NCBI RefSeq assembly: GCF_002849695.1 | Contig: NZ_CP018937.1 | Span: 992,001-1,056,000 of the forward strand | Reading direction: 5' to 3' | Origin: Bacteroides fragilis | Lineage (GTDB): Bacteria > Bacteroidota > Bacteroidia > Bacteroidales > Bacteroidaceae | Length of the DNA: 64,000 nucleotides | Shown: piece after piece, positions 18,536 to 27,726 of the stretch | Numbering within the stretch: position 1 is the first letter of the stretch | Layout: each line of letters opens with the position of its first letter | The notes under the pieces: model-generated | Told to the model about the DNA's origin: nothing | Seen by the model: only the letters and a program-made list of their open reading frames with translations | Databases searched by the model: none | Position numbers and translations under genes: made by a program

Positions 18536-18877
18536 TCAATATAGTTCTTTTAAAAAAAACGCAAAATCCTGCGTCATACGAGTACCCTCAGCTAACATGC
18601 GCCAGTTACGGCAGATATACTCATTGCTCTTCTTTAATATCCAGCGACGACGGCGAATGTTCAGATACACTTTCTTGCCACGAAGGGGAAAGTCCTAAAC
18701 AACCACTGGATCATAAAAGCCTTTGCTCTCAGTGCCCTCACCGGCATACTGCTCAGGAACCAGATTCTTCTCTTCAAGGTAAATCACAATCTCATTCACG
18801 CTTTCCTTCACATCAACAAGAGCAAAGCAATCCAAGGTGCCTTCAGGAAGAAGAAGGCGATAACCATTTAACTCCAT
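18536..18877 (-). pseudogene. ISAon1-type transposase N-terminal region, broken by an amber codon
   Basis: Reads MELNGYRLLLPEGTLDCFAL and on for 60 codons, meets TAG at 18697-18695, then continues in the same frame with DFPLRGKKVYLNIRRRRW to a TGA at 18538-18536. The read-through length is 113 codons. The downstream part is clearly still protein-like, so a single nonsense change (CAG to TAG is the simplest) is the likely cause. Its start is preceded by TATCTTTG at 18903-18896. Confidence 0.75.
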
Positions 18878-18895
18878 TTTCTATAAATTTGAAGG

Positions 18896-18903
18896 CAAAG
18901 ATA
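18896..18903 (-). promoter_or_regulatory. -7 promoter box of the IS transposase
   Basis: TATCTTTG on the minus strand, about 18 bases before the ATG of the first IS ORF, inside the right terminal region. Confidence 0.45.
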
Positions 18904-19112
18904 AGAATTTATAATTTTACCCCTCAGAGTTATTCATTGATCCAATAAATTCATTCTTTCCACACTATTGCAGTAAAAAATAGGACACAATCCTCCAAAT
19001 CCATATACAAGCCATTTGAGCATATCCGACAGATGAGGATTCCATATTTCCGTATAATATGTCGTAAGACATATAAAAATGCAGTACATAGTAGAGTGTA
19101 TTGCATTTTTCT

Positions 19113-19120
19113 TATATTTG
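19113..19120 (+). promoter_or_regulatory. -7 box of the frameshifted lipoprotein gene
   Basis: TATATTTG matches TAnnTTTG and lies about 40 bases upstream of the ATG. The -33 box is poor. Confidence 0.4.
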
Positions 19121-19159
19121 CAAGTACTTTCATGAAAGGTAAAACAAGACTATAAAAAA

Positions 19160-20246
19160 ATGAAAACGAAAAAGTTATCAAAACTACTACTGTTGTTCTT
19201 GTGCACAATTAATCTTATTGGTTGCAACAATGAAGAAACGGAATCTGCCTACCATTTGGAGTTGACTGTAAATTCATGCAAAATCATATTGGGCGGTAGT
19301 GAATCTGTAAAGCTGACGGCCCATGAAAACACGACATTGGATATAACTGATGGTGAAGTGGCTGATGCTGTTTATACATGGGGGTGGAAATACGGAATAT
19401 GCCTCTGATATCAAAATTACAGGTAAGCGGGATGGAGAAACCGATATTATCGTTACCGATCATGAAACAGGAGAGACTGCCACGATAAAAGTGGAAGTGA
19501 CCAAAGCGCCGATGCCTCACCTTGCACTTAAAAAAGGGAATAGGAAAAATGTTTTTGACCGTATGGATTTTTATCTAACAAATGATGGTTCGCAATCTAT
19601 AACGATGGGATTACTGTCAGAGGTATGCGATTCAATAGTCTGGACAGTGAATGGACAGAAAGGCAGCTATCGGTTGTATGAACGTGAAAGTGGAGAAGGA
19701 GTAGTTAAGAGCCATTTGGTTATGGAGTGGGGGCACTGCTTTATATTCCCCGGAGATTATGAAACTTGCCTTACAGCATGGAAGGATAACAAGGTGCTTT
19801 ACCAAGACATACTTTCGGTTACTATCATTAATGATAAAGATTTTCTGGGATTTAATTGGAAGGATGTGACTAATACTTCACAGGCGTGGACTTCTTATGC
19901 TGATGTTATCGGCAGTAACCCTGATTTGATGACTACTTATCGGTTTAATGTTGGTGTCCCATCAGTGGAAGTTGCATACTTTAATGTTACAAGCGATAAA
20001 TATCTGAGCCAAAGCTATGATGTGCTTTATAACTACTTCTGTTCATTCTATTCGCAACCTACTTACGAAGATAAAAAGGATAAGCAAAAGATCTTTCGAT
20101 TATATAAGGAACTGTTTTCCGAGCAAAAGGTATATCCGAATGCCTATCCGTGCGCTATATGGGTTACAGATAACGCCAATGCGGTTTTATTACTTGACGA
20201 AGACGATTCGGCACGCTATATCGTTTATGCAGAACCAAGACAGTGA
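19160..20246 (+). pseudogene. Lipoprotein with Ig-like N-terminal domain, frameshifted
   Basis: The first frame gives a lipoprotein signal (lipobox LIGC, Cys22) and a beta-rich segment to ...ADAVYTW. The reading then passes a run of five G (19380-19384), shifts out of frame and stops at 19408. Dropping one G continues smoothly as TWGGNTEYASDIKITGKRDG and on to 20246, giving 361 residues. The middle looks like a bacterial Ig-like domain (TDHETGETATIKVEV); the C-terminal 250 residues are not recognised. It is either a true one-base lesion, a sequencing error in a homopolymer, or slippage. It sits next to the IS element in a small accessory patch. Confidence 0.7.
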
Positions 20247-20396
20247 TAAAATTATTTTTTATGAAGGAAGCCCTCAGTGAAGTTTCTTCATTTAAATTCA
20301 CTACATTGGTGCTTTGTGATTTATTAATAATAGTCATAAAGTGGCACTATCCCGGTCAGTTGGTTGATAATATCTAAATTTAAAGTGAGGGTGCGT

Positions 20397-21149
20397 ATGG
20401 ATACTGATTTTGTAAATTTGACAACAGAAAACCTTGCCGGTGAGCATTTATGTTGCATTATCCGCAGTAAAAAGCCACATCAGGGTATTGAAGCAAAGCG
20501 GCGATGGCTTTCTGATCGGCTGAATGAAGGCCACGTCTTTAGAAAATTGAATGCAAAAGCTACGGTTTTTATCGAATATGCTCCCCTTGAAACAGCTTGG
20601 GTCCCCATAACCGGTGATAACTATTATTACGTATATTGCTTATGGGTTTTAGGTAGTTACAAAGGAAAAGGGTATGCAAAGTCATTGATGGAGTATTGTT
20701 TAGCTGATGCCAAAGCAAAGGGTAAATCCGGTATTTGTATGCTGGGAGCAAAAAAACAAAAATCCTGGCTTTCTGACCAATCATTTGCAAAGAAGTTCGG
20801 TTTTGAAGTTGTTGATACTACTGATAACGGATATGAATTGCTTGCGCTTTCTTTTGACGGAACAATACCCCGGTTTGCGCAAAATGTAAAGAAGCAGGAG
20901 ATTGAAAGCAACGAACTGACGATTTACTATGATATGCAATGTCCCTATATCTGTCAAAACATTGAAATAATAAAACAGTATTGCGAAATGAATGACGTTC
21001 CCGTATCTTTCATTCAAGTGGATACGTTACAAAAAGCAAAGGAATTGCCCTGCGTTTTCAATAACTGGGCTGTATTCTATAAAGGAAAGTTTGAGACTGT
21101 GAATTTATTGTTGGATGTCGACTACTTAAAGAGGATACTCAAAAAGTGA
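20397..21149 (+). CDS. GNAT acetyltransferase with C-terminal YoaP-like domain
   Basis: A 250-residue protein. Residues about 1-150 are a GNAT fold, with the acetyl-CoA loop in VLGSYKGKGYAKSLMEYCL. Residues about 170-250 look like the YoaP / thioredoxin-like domain, with a CPYIC motif (YYDMQCPYICQNIEIIK). The substrate is unknown. The ATG at 20397 is preceded by GAGGGTG; an in-frame TTG 33 bases earlier is less likely. It is probably transcribed on its own and ends at a strong hairpin shared with the convergent glycosidase gene. Confidence 0.75.
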   Translation: MDTDFVNLTTENLAGEHLCCIIRSKKPHQGIEAKRRWLSDRLNEGHVFRKLNAKATVFIEYAPLETAWVPITGDNYYYVYCLWVLGSYKGKGYAKSLMEYCLADAKAKGKSGICMLGAKKQKSWLSDQSFAKKFGFEVVDTTDNGYELLALSFDGTIPRFAQNVKKQEIESNELTIYYDMQCPYICQNIEIIKQYCEMNDVPVSFIQVDTLQKAKELPCVFNNWAVFYKGKFETVNLLLDVDYLKRILKK

Positions 21150-21205
21150 AAATATAAATTCGGATATGCTTTGTGAGCTTTGCTGAAGGTGTCAATCATA
21201 TTTTA

Positions 21206-21264
21206 AATGAAGATGTGTCGAAAATGTCAATTCCGCATGGAGACATTCTCGACACACCTTCATT
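21206..21264. terminator. Strong hairpin between convergent genes (bidirectional terminator)
   Basis: 23-base arms that differ at two positions (AATGAAGATGTGTCGA... against its complement ending ...TCGACACACCTTCATT), with a 13-base loop. It lies between the GNAT gene (plus) and the glycosidase-like gene (minus). Confidence 0.7.
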
Positions 21265-21278
21265 GATTTTATCTATCT

Positions 21279-24200
21279 TTACTCCAGAATAAAGATATAG
21301 CCTTTGTCTTTCGGTATTTTGATTTTATCTTTGGCTGACAGTGTGAATCCTTCCTGGAAACCTTTGATAGCAGGTGCCGTCAGTTTTGCCTTGTCGGGGT
21401 CTATCCCCAGTTTCTCCCAGTCAATTTGTAGTTTCACCTCACTGTCTTTCTTTGCCCAGCTGGCAATGGCTATCATCACTTTGCCGTCTTTGACAAACGA
21501 AGTGGCCAGAATATCGCTGCGTCCTGTTTTCACCGGATTGTATGATACCCAATACCCCATCATCCGGCTGTCCTTGATACCGAAAGCATCCCATACCTTC
21601 CAGAGTTGTGAAGGGACGGACTCCATCGGTTCGCGTGCTGTCATGCCGTATAGCATACCCCGGTAAGGATTGCCACCGTCCTGTAACATTTCGCTCATCA
21701 TGCCGAAGGGGATACCCGAAACATCTGTCAGCCAGTATTCCGGTGATTTTTCGTATTTGAAGTATTCGCCGAACCAAAGACGGTCCAGGTAAGGCATGTG
21801 TTCCATGTACAGGAAGATGCTGTTGATGTACCCGTCCGCCGGATTGAACTGGTTGGCGGAATGAACGTCAATGCGCGGGTCGGGACGATTGTTTTCCAGT
21901 ACCCGGCGGATACGTTTCATGGTGTTGCGGTCGAAAGCCAGGTCGTCGATATATACACCGTCGATACCTACATTCTTTGTCAGCCAGTTCAGCCCTTCCA
22001 CGTAAAAATTATGCCAGCGTGAAATGCCGGTATTCACGATGGCTGCATCTTTGTAGGCATCTACAAACCATGCGGCGATGTAGTCACCGTCCAGATGCTC
22101 TTGCAACCATGCATATCCTCCTCCTTTGCCCGGAGAGAAGATCTCGTGTCCGAGACTTTTCAGGGCAAAAAGCTCAGGTGCATGATTGTTCAGCTCCCTT
22201 ACGGTGTAGTAGATTTTCACTTTGTAACCTTTGGCATGCGATTCGTCCACGTACTGCTTCATGAAGGCCGGACGGAAGAACGGATAGTTGATATGCGGGT
22301 TGACTGCATTGCCGTGATGCAGGTTGATGACGTTCGCTCCGGTTTCGGCTACTACGTCTACCGCCTGATAAACGTGCGCATCACCCTCTTTCAGTTTTTC
22401 GGCAGGCTGGTAACCGTGATAGTAGCGATCGGTCCACTGCTTCATGGTGTCTATCGGTTTGAAAGGTGTCACCAGCACCAGGAAGTCGAAGTTCAGCTCT
22501 TCGCCTTTGGTCATGGTCCGCTTTCCGCTGTAGGTTTCGATATCCACTTGTTTCCCTTGTTCCCGGTAGCTGATACCTCCTTTGCCGTCGTTGAACCAGG
22601 ATGGCGGCATGTTCAGCGGTTGCATTTTGTAGAAATTGGTGTTCAGCGGGCGGCGGTAGTTTTCCGCACGGAACAGGCATTGCATTCCACCGTTTACGTC
22701 GCCGAACCAGAAACCTTCCTGATTGCGTTCCACATTCCATTTCCATCGGTCGCTTTTAGGACGCAGAGAACCTTCATATCCCATTCCCAAACGATATTTG
22801 GCAGTCGTTGCCGGCATGGAAGTCATCAGAGCTATGTCATCTACCGATGTGTTTTCGGTTGCTTTTACTTTAATCTGATAACTCATGAAACCGTCGAACT
22901 CCATGCTGGCATGTACCGTCACATCGAGTGATCCGGCCTTCCCGGCAGCTGTCCAACTAACAATCCCGTCTTCCTTCTTGCCAAATTTCAATGGTGAAGT
23001 GATGGTGACGGGCAGTTGTTTTCCATTCCGGCGGATGACGAGCTCCATCGGTTTTGCCAGGATGTCTTTGGCTTCTTTGCCAACGGAGGTCATCTCTTCG
23101 GTGAAATAACTCCGGATGGAAGCCGGTAACCCCAGTTCGCCGGCAGTGACGCTTCGTCCCAATACGCTGATTGTGTTGTCTGTCACCGTCATCGGAATGA
23201 ACGGCTTCACCAGTTGGTCATTTACGGCATATTGTGAATTCAGCCAGCGCAGGCGTGACAAACGCCACAAATCACTGTCTCCTTTGTCTACCAGCACATT
23301 GTCGGACAGGTTGATCGTGATCTTTACCTCTTGAGAGGCTCCCGATGAATCGCTGACAATGGCTTTACCGCTATAAATGCCTCTGCCGGCATGTTCCGGC
23401 ATCTGAATGCCTATCCAAAGCGGCTGTACACGCCCCTTGCCCACGTTTACTTCCGGATGCATCGGGCGCCCTATCCAGTCGGTCCCTTCCGTATTGAAAC
23501 AAGTGATGGCCGATGCCGGAATCATCCCGTCTTTACCTTTCAGGTCGGTGAAGGTTACTTTGACCCCGTTCACCGGATTCTTGAAAGCCCATAGTCCGAG
23601 TTGCAATACATAATATTCGTTTAAGTCTGCTTCACCGAAAAATTCGCCGGTGGCTCCTTGGGTTACCTGACGGTACGAGAGATCGTCGAACATACGGATA
23701 GGGAACTTACGGTCTTCGGGCAGCAGCAGGAACGGTTTATTGCTATTGGCTTCTGCCAATGCCTGTTTCTCTTTTGCTGTGGCAATGATTTCCATCGGAT
23801 AGAAGCTGTTGAAACTGCCTAACGACTCGAATCTGACCAGTTTGGCCCGGGTCACCTTTGTTCCCGGAGTGGAACTGCAGATTGCTTTCCATTGTGCGTC
23901 GGCTCTGTCAGGTTGCTTCGGATAGTTCACTTTGGGGTATGGACCTCCCGATGTATGGTAGGGCAGATAGTATACATAGTAATTCCCTGTACCTGTACTG
24001 GCATCGAACCGGATACGTCCGTACTCACGGTTGATTTCCATCGGAAGTACATTGTCCACTACTTTGCCGGTAGAAGCATTTATCACAATAATCCCTTTCT
24101 GTTCGGGATTGGCGTCGCGTCTGCGCCAGGGGATATAAGCTTCCGCTACGGTGGCGGGAGTATTCATTGAAACAACGGCACGGTGATTACCCAGTGTGTC

Positions 24201-24308
24201 GGGAGTCCAGTAGTTTTCGCCGTAAAACGAAGCTTCGGGGACGAAGTCCTGAGCAGCTGCCGGAAAGGTTAACAAGGCTGACAGTGCCCATAAAAAGAGT
24301 TTTTTCAT
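21279..24308 (-). CDS. Large secreted glycoside-hydrolase-like protein (GH123-N / DUF6067 type)
   Basis: A 1009-residue protein with a Sec signal peptide (hydrophobic 4-20, cleaved near AAAQ). A beta-rich N-terminal half with concanavalin- or carbohydrate-binding-like segments is followed by a TIM-barrel-like domain containing GVDGVYIDDLAFDR, where the paired Asp residues look catalytic. A C-terminal beta sandwich closes it. This arrangement matches the Bacteroidetes glycoside hydrolase group with the GH123 N-terminal domain / DUF6067; the glycan is unknown. No SusC/SusD pair is nearby, so it is a stand-alone enzyme. It is divergent from the metzincin operon, with a possible -7 box TAAATTTG at 24344-24337. 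Confidence 0.75.
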   Translation of the reverse strand: MKKLFLWALSALLTFPAAAQDFVPEASFYGENYWTPDTLGNHRAVVSMNTPATVAEAYIPWRRRDANPEQKGIIVINASTGKVVDNVLPMEINREYGRIRFDASTGTGNYYVYYLPYHTSGGPYPKVNYPKQPDRADAQWKAICSSTPGTKVTRAKLVRFESLGSFNSFYPMEIIATAKEKQALAEANSNKPFLLLPEDRKFPIRMFDDLSYRQVTQGATGEFFGEADLNEYYVLQLGLWAFKNPVNGVKVTFTDLKGKDGMIPASAITCFNTEGTDWIGRPMHPEVNVGKGRVQPLWIGIQMPEHAGRGIYSGKAIVSDSSGASQEVKITINLSDNVLVDKGDSDLWRLSRLRWLNSQYAVNDQLVKPFIPMTVTDNTISVLGRSVTAGELGLPASIRSYFTEEMTSVGKEAKDILAKPMELVIRRNGKQLPVTITSPLKFGKKEDGIVSWTAAGKAGSLDVTVHASMEFDGFMSYQIKVKATENTSVDDIALMTSMPATTAKYRLGMGYEGSLRPKSDRWKWNVERNQEGFWFGDVNGGMQCLFRAENYRRPLNTNFYKMQPLNMPPSWFNDGKGGISYREQGKQVDIETYSGKRTMTKGEELNFDFLVLVTPFKPIDTMKQWTDRYYHGYQPAEKLKEGDAHVYQAVDVVAETGANVINLHHGNAVNPHINYPFFRPAFMKQYVDESHAKGYKVKIYYTVRELNNHAPELFALKSLGHEIFSPGKGGGYAWLQEHLDGDYIAAWFVDAYKDAAIVNTGISRWHNFYVEGLNWLTKNVGIDGVYIDDLAFDRNTMKRIRRVLENNRPDPRIDVHSANQFNPADGYINSIFLYMEHMPYLDRLWFGEYFKYEKSPEYWLTDVSGIPFGMMSEMLQDGGNPYRGMLYGMTAREPMESVPSQLWKVWDAFGIKDSRMMGYWVSYNPVKTGRSDILATSFVKDGKVMIAIASWAKKDSEVKLQIDWEKLGIDPDKAKLTAPAIKGFQEGFTLSAKDKIKIPKDKGYIFILE

Positions 24309-24336
24309 AATGTTTTGTCTAATAAATAAGTATGTG

Positions 24337-24344
24337 CAAATTTA
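24337..24344 (-). promoter_or_regulatory. Possible -7 box of the glycosidase-like gene
   Basis: TAAATTTG on the minus strand, about 28 bases before the ATG; no good -33 box is seen. Confidence 0.35.
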
Positions 24345-24436
24345 CAAAGAATCGTTTGGGATCGGATAAGATTTGCCTGTTTTTATTTGAGATGCGGTTT
24401 CTCTGTCGATTGGCGGACAGTATTTAGACACCTTTA

Positions 24437-24466
24437 TTTGCATTTTCCCTTTTTGTATTATCTTTG
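24437..24466 (+). promoter_or_regulatory. Promoter of the metzincin lipoprotein operon
   Basis: TTTG at 24437-24440, 18 bases, TATCTTTG at 24459-24466, then 30 bases to the ATG. It excludes an in-frame start at 24464, which lies inside the box. Confidence 0.65.
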
Positions 24467-24496
24467 CGCCCTCAAAAAACAAATAAACCCTACACT

Positions 24497-25591
24497 ATGA
24501 ACAAAAAGGAAGTTTTAGGTATTTCGCTTCTGGCACTCTCTCTGTTTGCTTGCCAGGATGATGATACCGTCGACATTCTCAATGCCTTTGGCACACCGCC
24601 TGCCTTGACTAAAATTTCGGCAGAGGAGTTTCTCAATCAGGGAGAACAGATGTTTGAAGATGGTGAGAGCGTTGATGACATTGTTTCGGCCGATCGTGCC
24701 TTCTATGTGAACCAACCGCTTAATGTATCGATGACAGACGGAAAGCTCCGCCTGTTCAATGGTATGGCTCACGATTTCAAAGAAGTCTCCGTATGGCTGA
24801 CGATGCCCCATTTGCGTGATACCATCCATCTGATGCAGTTTGAAGAAGTTCCGGGCTTTTACAATATCCGGTTGGATTCTCCGCTGAAGATGGGCGAGGC
24901 AGTCTATCCCTCCAAAAGCGGCAAGCCTGTCCGTGTCAACAATCTGGCTTTGCTTTCTCCCGATCAGTACGAACTGTTGCTTACATGCAACGATTCTGTA
25001 TTCGATATGTTGAAAACCATCAAGATGAAGACCCGCATTCAGATGGGAAAATACGGTAGTGGTAACTGGGGAGTGATGACGCCCAATGCAGCCCGTTATT
25101 ATGCCACTTCAGCGGTAAATATGGCCGTTATGTTCAGTTCCGGAATTTTTCGTGATTCATTGATGAATTATAAAGGCAGCATCCATAACGATGCAGGGAA
25201 GGAGATTGACCGTGAGGGATTGTTGAAATCCATTCTGAATAAGCAAAGTCTGGTGTTCGGAGTAGTCACCGGGCCCGGAATCGCCGGACTTGGCGGAGGA
25301 AACGCACTGGGATTGCGTGAGGAATATCTTTCGGGCTTCTTCTACCAGAACCGGGTAGCGATAGATTGCAATTGGGTGCTTCATGTCTGGATTCACGAAT
25401 TGGGACACTGTTTGGGTTACGGCCATTCCAGCAGCTTGTGTTATGGATCGATGCCCGACGAGATTGTGCCGAAAGTATACCGTTACATGATGAAACACCG
25501 GATGTTGCCTTATATCATCAATCCATTCAAGAGTTACAATGATTATAACCCCGGTATCAACGATGCCGATAATCCCGACATAGAGTTATGA
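24497..25591 (+). CDS. Zinc-dependent metalloprotease lipoprotein (metzincin type)
   Basis: A 364-residue lipoprotein (lipobox LFAC, Cys19). Residues 300-310 read HELGHCLGYGH, the full HExxHxxGxxH zinc site of metzincins, with Glu301 as the general base. A downstream CYGSMPDE may provide the Met turn. The N-terminal 200 residues have no recognised domain. A Bacteroidales family of zinc-dependent metalloproteinase lipoproteins has this shape. It is likely exported and lipid-anchored at the envelope, possibly at the cell surface given the Asp-rich CQDDD after the lipid Cys (inference). It overlaps the next gene by ATGA. The target protein is unknown. Confidence 0.85.
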   Translation: MNKKEVLGISLLALSLFACQDDDTVDILNAFGTPPALTKISAEEFLNQGEQMFEDGESVDDIVSADRAFYVNQPLNVSMTDGKLRLFNGMAHDFKEVSVWLTMPHLRDTIHLMQFEEVPGFYNIRLDSPLKMGEAVYPSKSGKPVRVNNLALLSPDQYELLLTCNDSVFDMLKTIKMKTRIQMGKYGSGNWGVMTPNAARYYATSAVNMAVMFSSGIFRDSLMNYKGSIHNDAGKEIDREGLLKSILNKQSLVFGVVTGPGIAGLGGGNALGLREEYLSGFFYQNRVAIDCNWVLHVWIHELGHCLGYGHSSSLCYGSMPDEIVPKVYRYMMKHRMLPYIINPFKSYNDYNPGINDADNPDIEL

Positions 25592-26601
25592 TGAAAAGAT
25601 ACAGCATTTTTATGGTAGTGGCGACTTTGCTGCTCACTTTTGCCGCATGTGATAAAAACAATATGCCGGGGTTCGGTTTCACTACCGATTCCATCCTTAC
25701 ACTGACTTTTGAGAAAGAGCTGGATGCGGCAGCCATCGGTGTAGGTACACAGAACTATAATCCTGTGGGAATGCGCCGTTCGGGTGATACCCTTTTTATA
25801 GCCAACCGTGCCGACGGATCGGATGGTGTCCGGATTGTTCGTGCCTCCACCGGCGAGTTGCTTTACTCGTTGACAGGTTGGACGTATGACGGAAAAGCTG
25901 AAAAGTTCGATAATCAAGTGATGGATGTAGCCGTCAACAGCGATTATATTTTTGTGGTGAACCGCTCTTCCCGGATCGACATGTTTCGCCGGAACGATTA
26001 TACGTATGTAACCACTATCGGGCGTACAGGTTGGCAGTCAAGCTCGTTGTTGCAATGCGAGTCTGCCGAAGTAGCCGGTGACAAACTGTTTATTCGTGAT
26101 AAACAAAAAATCAAGGTGGTACAGCTTTCGGACTGTACACCGGAAAATCGTTTCAAGGTCCCCGTGTTTGCCCAGAACACCGACAGCACAACTTCCAACA
26201 ATGGATTTAACCTCGAGACCGTGGCACGTTACAAGGAACTTATTTACGTATCGGACTATGAAAGTTCGCGTATCCTCGTAATCGATCCCTCCACCGTCAC
26301 CACGAAAGGAGAGCCGGTCCGCTTTGTCCGTTCCTACCGTATGCAAAGCAAGCCGTTGAGTATGGGATTCTTTCAGGATGAAATGTACGTTGTCTGTGCC
26401 AATAACCGTATCGTAAGAGTAAATCTCCTCACCGGAGAGGAGAAGGACGCTTACTCTTCTTTTGCCGGAGGAATGGGATTCGGTACTCCGGGACGCCTCT
26501 TTTTCCATAACGATATGTTCTATCTTTCAGGTCGGAACGCGAACGCTCCGCGCCTGATACAGGGAAAAGTGATGTTTGTTGAAATATCCGAGTTGGACTA
26601 A
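25588..26601 (+). CDS. Beta-propeller lipoprotein, first paralogue
   Basis: A 337-residue lipoprotein (lipobox FAAC, Cys21). The rest is a chain of repeated beta blades, with patterns such as SGDTLFIANR, YIFVVNRSSRIDMFRR and LIYVSDYESSRILVID, as in six-bladed NHL/YncE-type propellers. It has no enzymatic motif and is probably a binding or scaffold protein. It overlaps the metzincin gene stop (ATGATG), so the two are translationally coupled; either of the two adjacent ATGs may be used. Confidence 0.75.
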   Translation: MMKRYSIFMVVATLLLTFAACDKNNMPGFGFTTDSILTLTFEKELDAAAIGVGTQNYNPVGMRRSGDTLFIANRADGSDGVRIVRASTGELLYSLTGWTYDGKAEKFDNQVMDVAVNSDYIFVVNRSSRIDMFRRNDYTYVTTIGRTGWQSSSLLQCESAEVAGDKLFIRDKQKIKVVQLSDCTPENRFKVPVFAQNTDSTTSNNGFNLETVARYKELIYVSDYESSRILVIDPSTVTTKGEPVRFVRSYRMQSKPLSMGFFQDEMYVVCANNRIVRVNLLTGEEKDAYSSFAGGMGFGTPGRLFFHNDMFYLSGRNANAPRLIQGKVMFVEISELD

Positions 26602-26612
26602 AAAAGCTCACG

Positions 26613-26684
26613 ACAGAGGATCACAGAGTCTCACGGAGTGAAAATATAGAGTACAAAACTCTGTGAGACTCTGTGAAACCCTGT
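26613..26684. repeat. Inverted repeat of the TCACAGAGTCTCAC family
   Basis: Imperfect palindrome with arms built from ACAGAG/TCACAGAGTCTCAC and ACTCTGTGAGACTCTGTG. It lies between the two propeller genes and shares its arm sequence with the element after the second one (27727-27805). Confidence 0.7.
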
Positions 26685-26715
26685 AGTGAATGAAATTCAA
26701 AAAAAATAAGTAAAC

Positions 26716-27723
26716 ATGAATTTAAAATTTTTATATCTGTTATTATTGCTGTCTGCTGCCTGTTGTGTATCCTGTTCCAAGGACGAAGAACCGGCTGATA
26801 AAGGCAATACCTCTCCCGAAGAACCGGTTTATACCACGTTTACCGATGCCGGCGAAGTGATTATTCCCGAAGTGCTTCCGGCCAATTTTACTCCCCGGTC
26901 CGTACGGGTCAAAGGGGATACATTATTTGTTGCCAACAATAATGCCGCCGACCGTTCTGTTCTTTTGTTGAACTTGACGACAGGCGAGCTGATCGGACGC
27001 ATCGATTCGTGGATGCGGAAAGATACTAAAGAGACATTTAACGCTGAGATAGGAGATATGGCTGTTTCGGACCGTTATATTTTTGTGGGCATGTACAACT
27101 CCCGTATTAACATTTTCGACCGTCGTACCCTTCAGTTCGTCAATGCCATCGGGCGTTCGGATGGAAAGTGGGGTGACGATATTTACAGCATGACTCATTG
27201 TTACGGTCTTCGCGAATGCGGCGAGAGGCTGATGGTGCGTGATAAAAATACCATTCGCGGTTATTGGATTTATGAAGCTGTTACCGAGCCTGCGTTTCGT
27301 GTCCCCTGGATCGGAAAGGTAAAGGTACCCGAAGGAATCGGATATGACTATCAGCCCCGCATTCATGGCATGGCGGAGCATAACGGGCGCATGTACCTCA
27401 CCGACTGGTACAACAAAAGCCTGCAAGTGTTTACTCCCTCAAAAATGGAGATTGTGTTCGGCGAAGAGACACATATCACTTCCGATGCCGTATTTAAGTA
27501 CGACGCCATACAGCCTTTGGGACTGCTGTCCTATGGCGGAGAGCTCCTGATGTCAGTACAAAAGAGCGGGAAGATACAGCGCTATGACCCCGAGACGGGC
27601 GATTTGTTGGGGCTATTAGCCGAATTTCCGGACAAGGAAATCGGGCGTATGGAGATAGCCCGGGGAATGCTTTATTATATTGACCTCAAAGCCGGAAAAC
27701 TGATGAAGGCAAAAGGAGAATGA
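26716..27723 (+). CDS. Beta-propeller lipoprotein, second paralogue
   Basis: A 335-residue lipoprotein (lipid Cys probably Cys20, in CVSCSKDEE). Like its neighbour it shows propeller blades: VKGDTLFVANNNAADRSVLL, YIFVGMYNSRINIFDRR, YLTDWYNKSLQVF. The two proteins share the same blade order and phrases (GDTLF.AN, TGEL), so they look like a tandem duplication that has diverged. It ends the three-gene lipoprotein operon and is followed by a perfect 20-bp inverted repeat. Function unknown. Confidence 0.75.
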   Translation: MNLKFLYLLLLLSAACCVSCSKDEEPADKGNTSPEEPVYTTFTDAGEVIIPEVLPANFTPRSVRVKGDTLFVANNNAADRSVLLLNLTTGELIGRIDSWMRKDTKETFNAEIGDMAVSDRYIFVGMYNSRINIFDRRTLQFVNAIGRSDGKWGDDIYSMTHCYGLRECGERLMVRDKNTIRGYWIYEAVTEPAFRVPWIGKVKVPEGIGYDYQPRIHGMAEHNGRMYLTDWYNKSLQVFTPSKMEIVFGEETHITSDAVFKYDAIQPLGLLSYGGELLMSVQKSGKIQRYDPETGDLLGLLAEFPDKEIGRMEIARGMLYYIDLKAGKLMKAKGE

Positions 27724-27726
27724 TTT

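Larger units (their letters stand above)
17525..18943 (-). mobile_element. ISL3-family (ISAon1-type) insertion sequence, probably inactive
   Basis: About 1.42 kb bounded by imperfect terminal inverted repeats: the left end reads GGATCAATGTAAAAATCTGA (17525 on) and the right end, reverse complemented, reads GGATCAATGAATAACTCTGA (from 18943), both continuing with GGG. It holds two minus-strand ORFs, as in two-ORF ISAon1 elements: a short N-terminal region ORF and the DDE transposase. An internal TATCTTTG box (18903-18896) precedes the first ORF. No 8-bp target duplication is visible at the ends, and the first ORF has an in-frame amber codon, so the copy is probably old and disabled. Confidence 0.8.

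Noticed and set aside
18536..18560. Programmed -1 frameshift at T-TTA-AAA linking the two IS ORFs
   Set aside because: The second ORF lies in the +1 frame relative to the first, so a -1 slip would not reach it; a +1 or -2 event or separate start is needed.
17517..18951. Target-site duplication for the IS element
   Set aside because: The 8 bases on the left (TTGATTAT) and right (AATAAATT) do not match, and shifting the ends does not help.
21279..24308. Polysaccharide utilisation locus around the glycosidase-like gene
   Set aside because: No SusC/SusD pair, sulfatase or hybrid two-component gene lies nearby; the neighbours are a GNAT protein and the lipoprotein operon.
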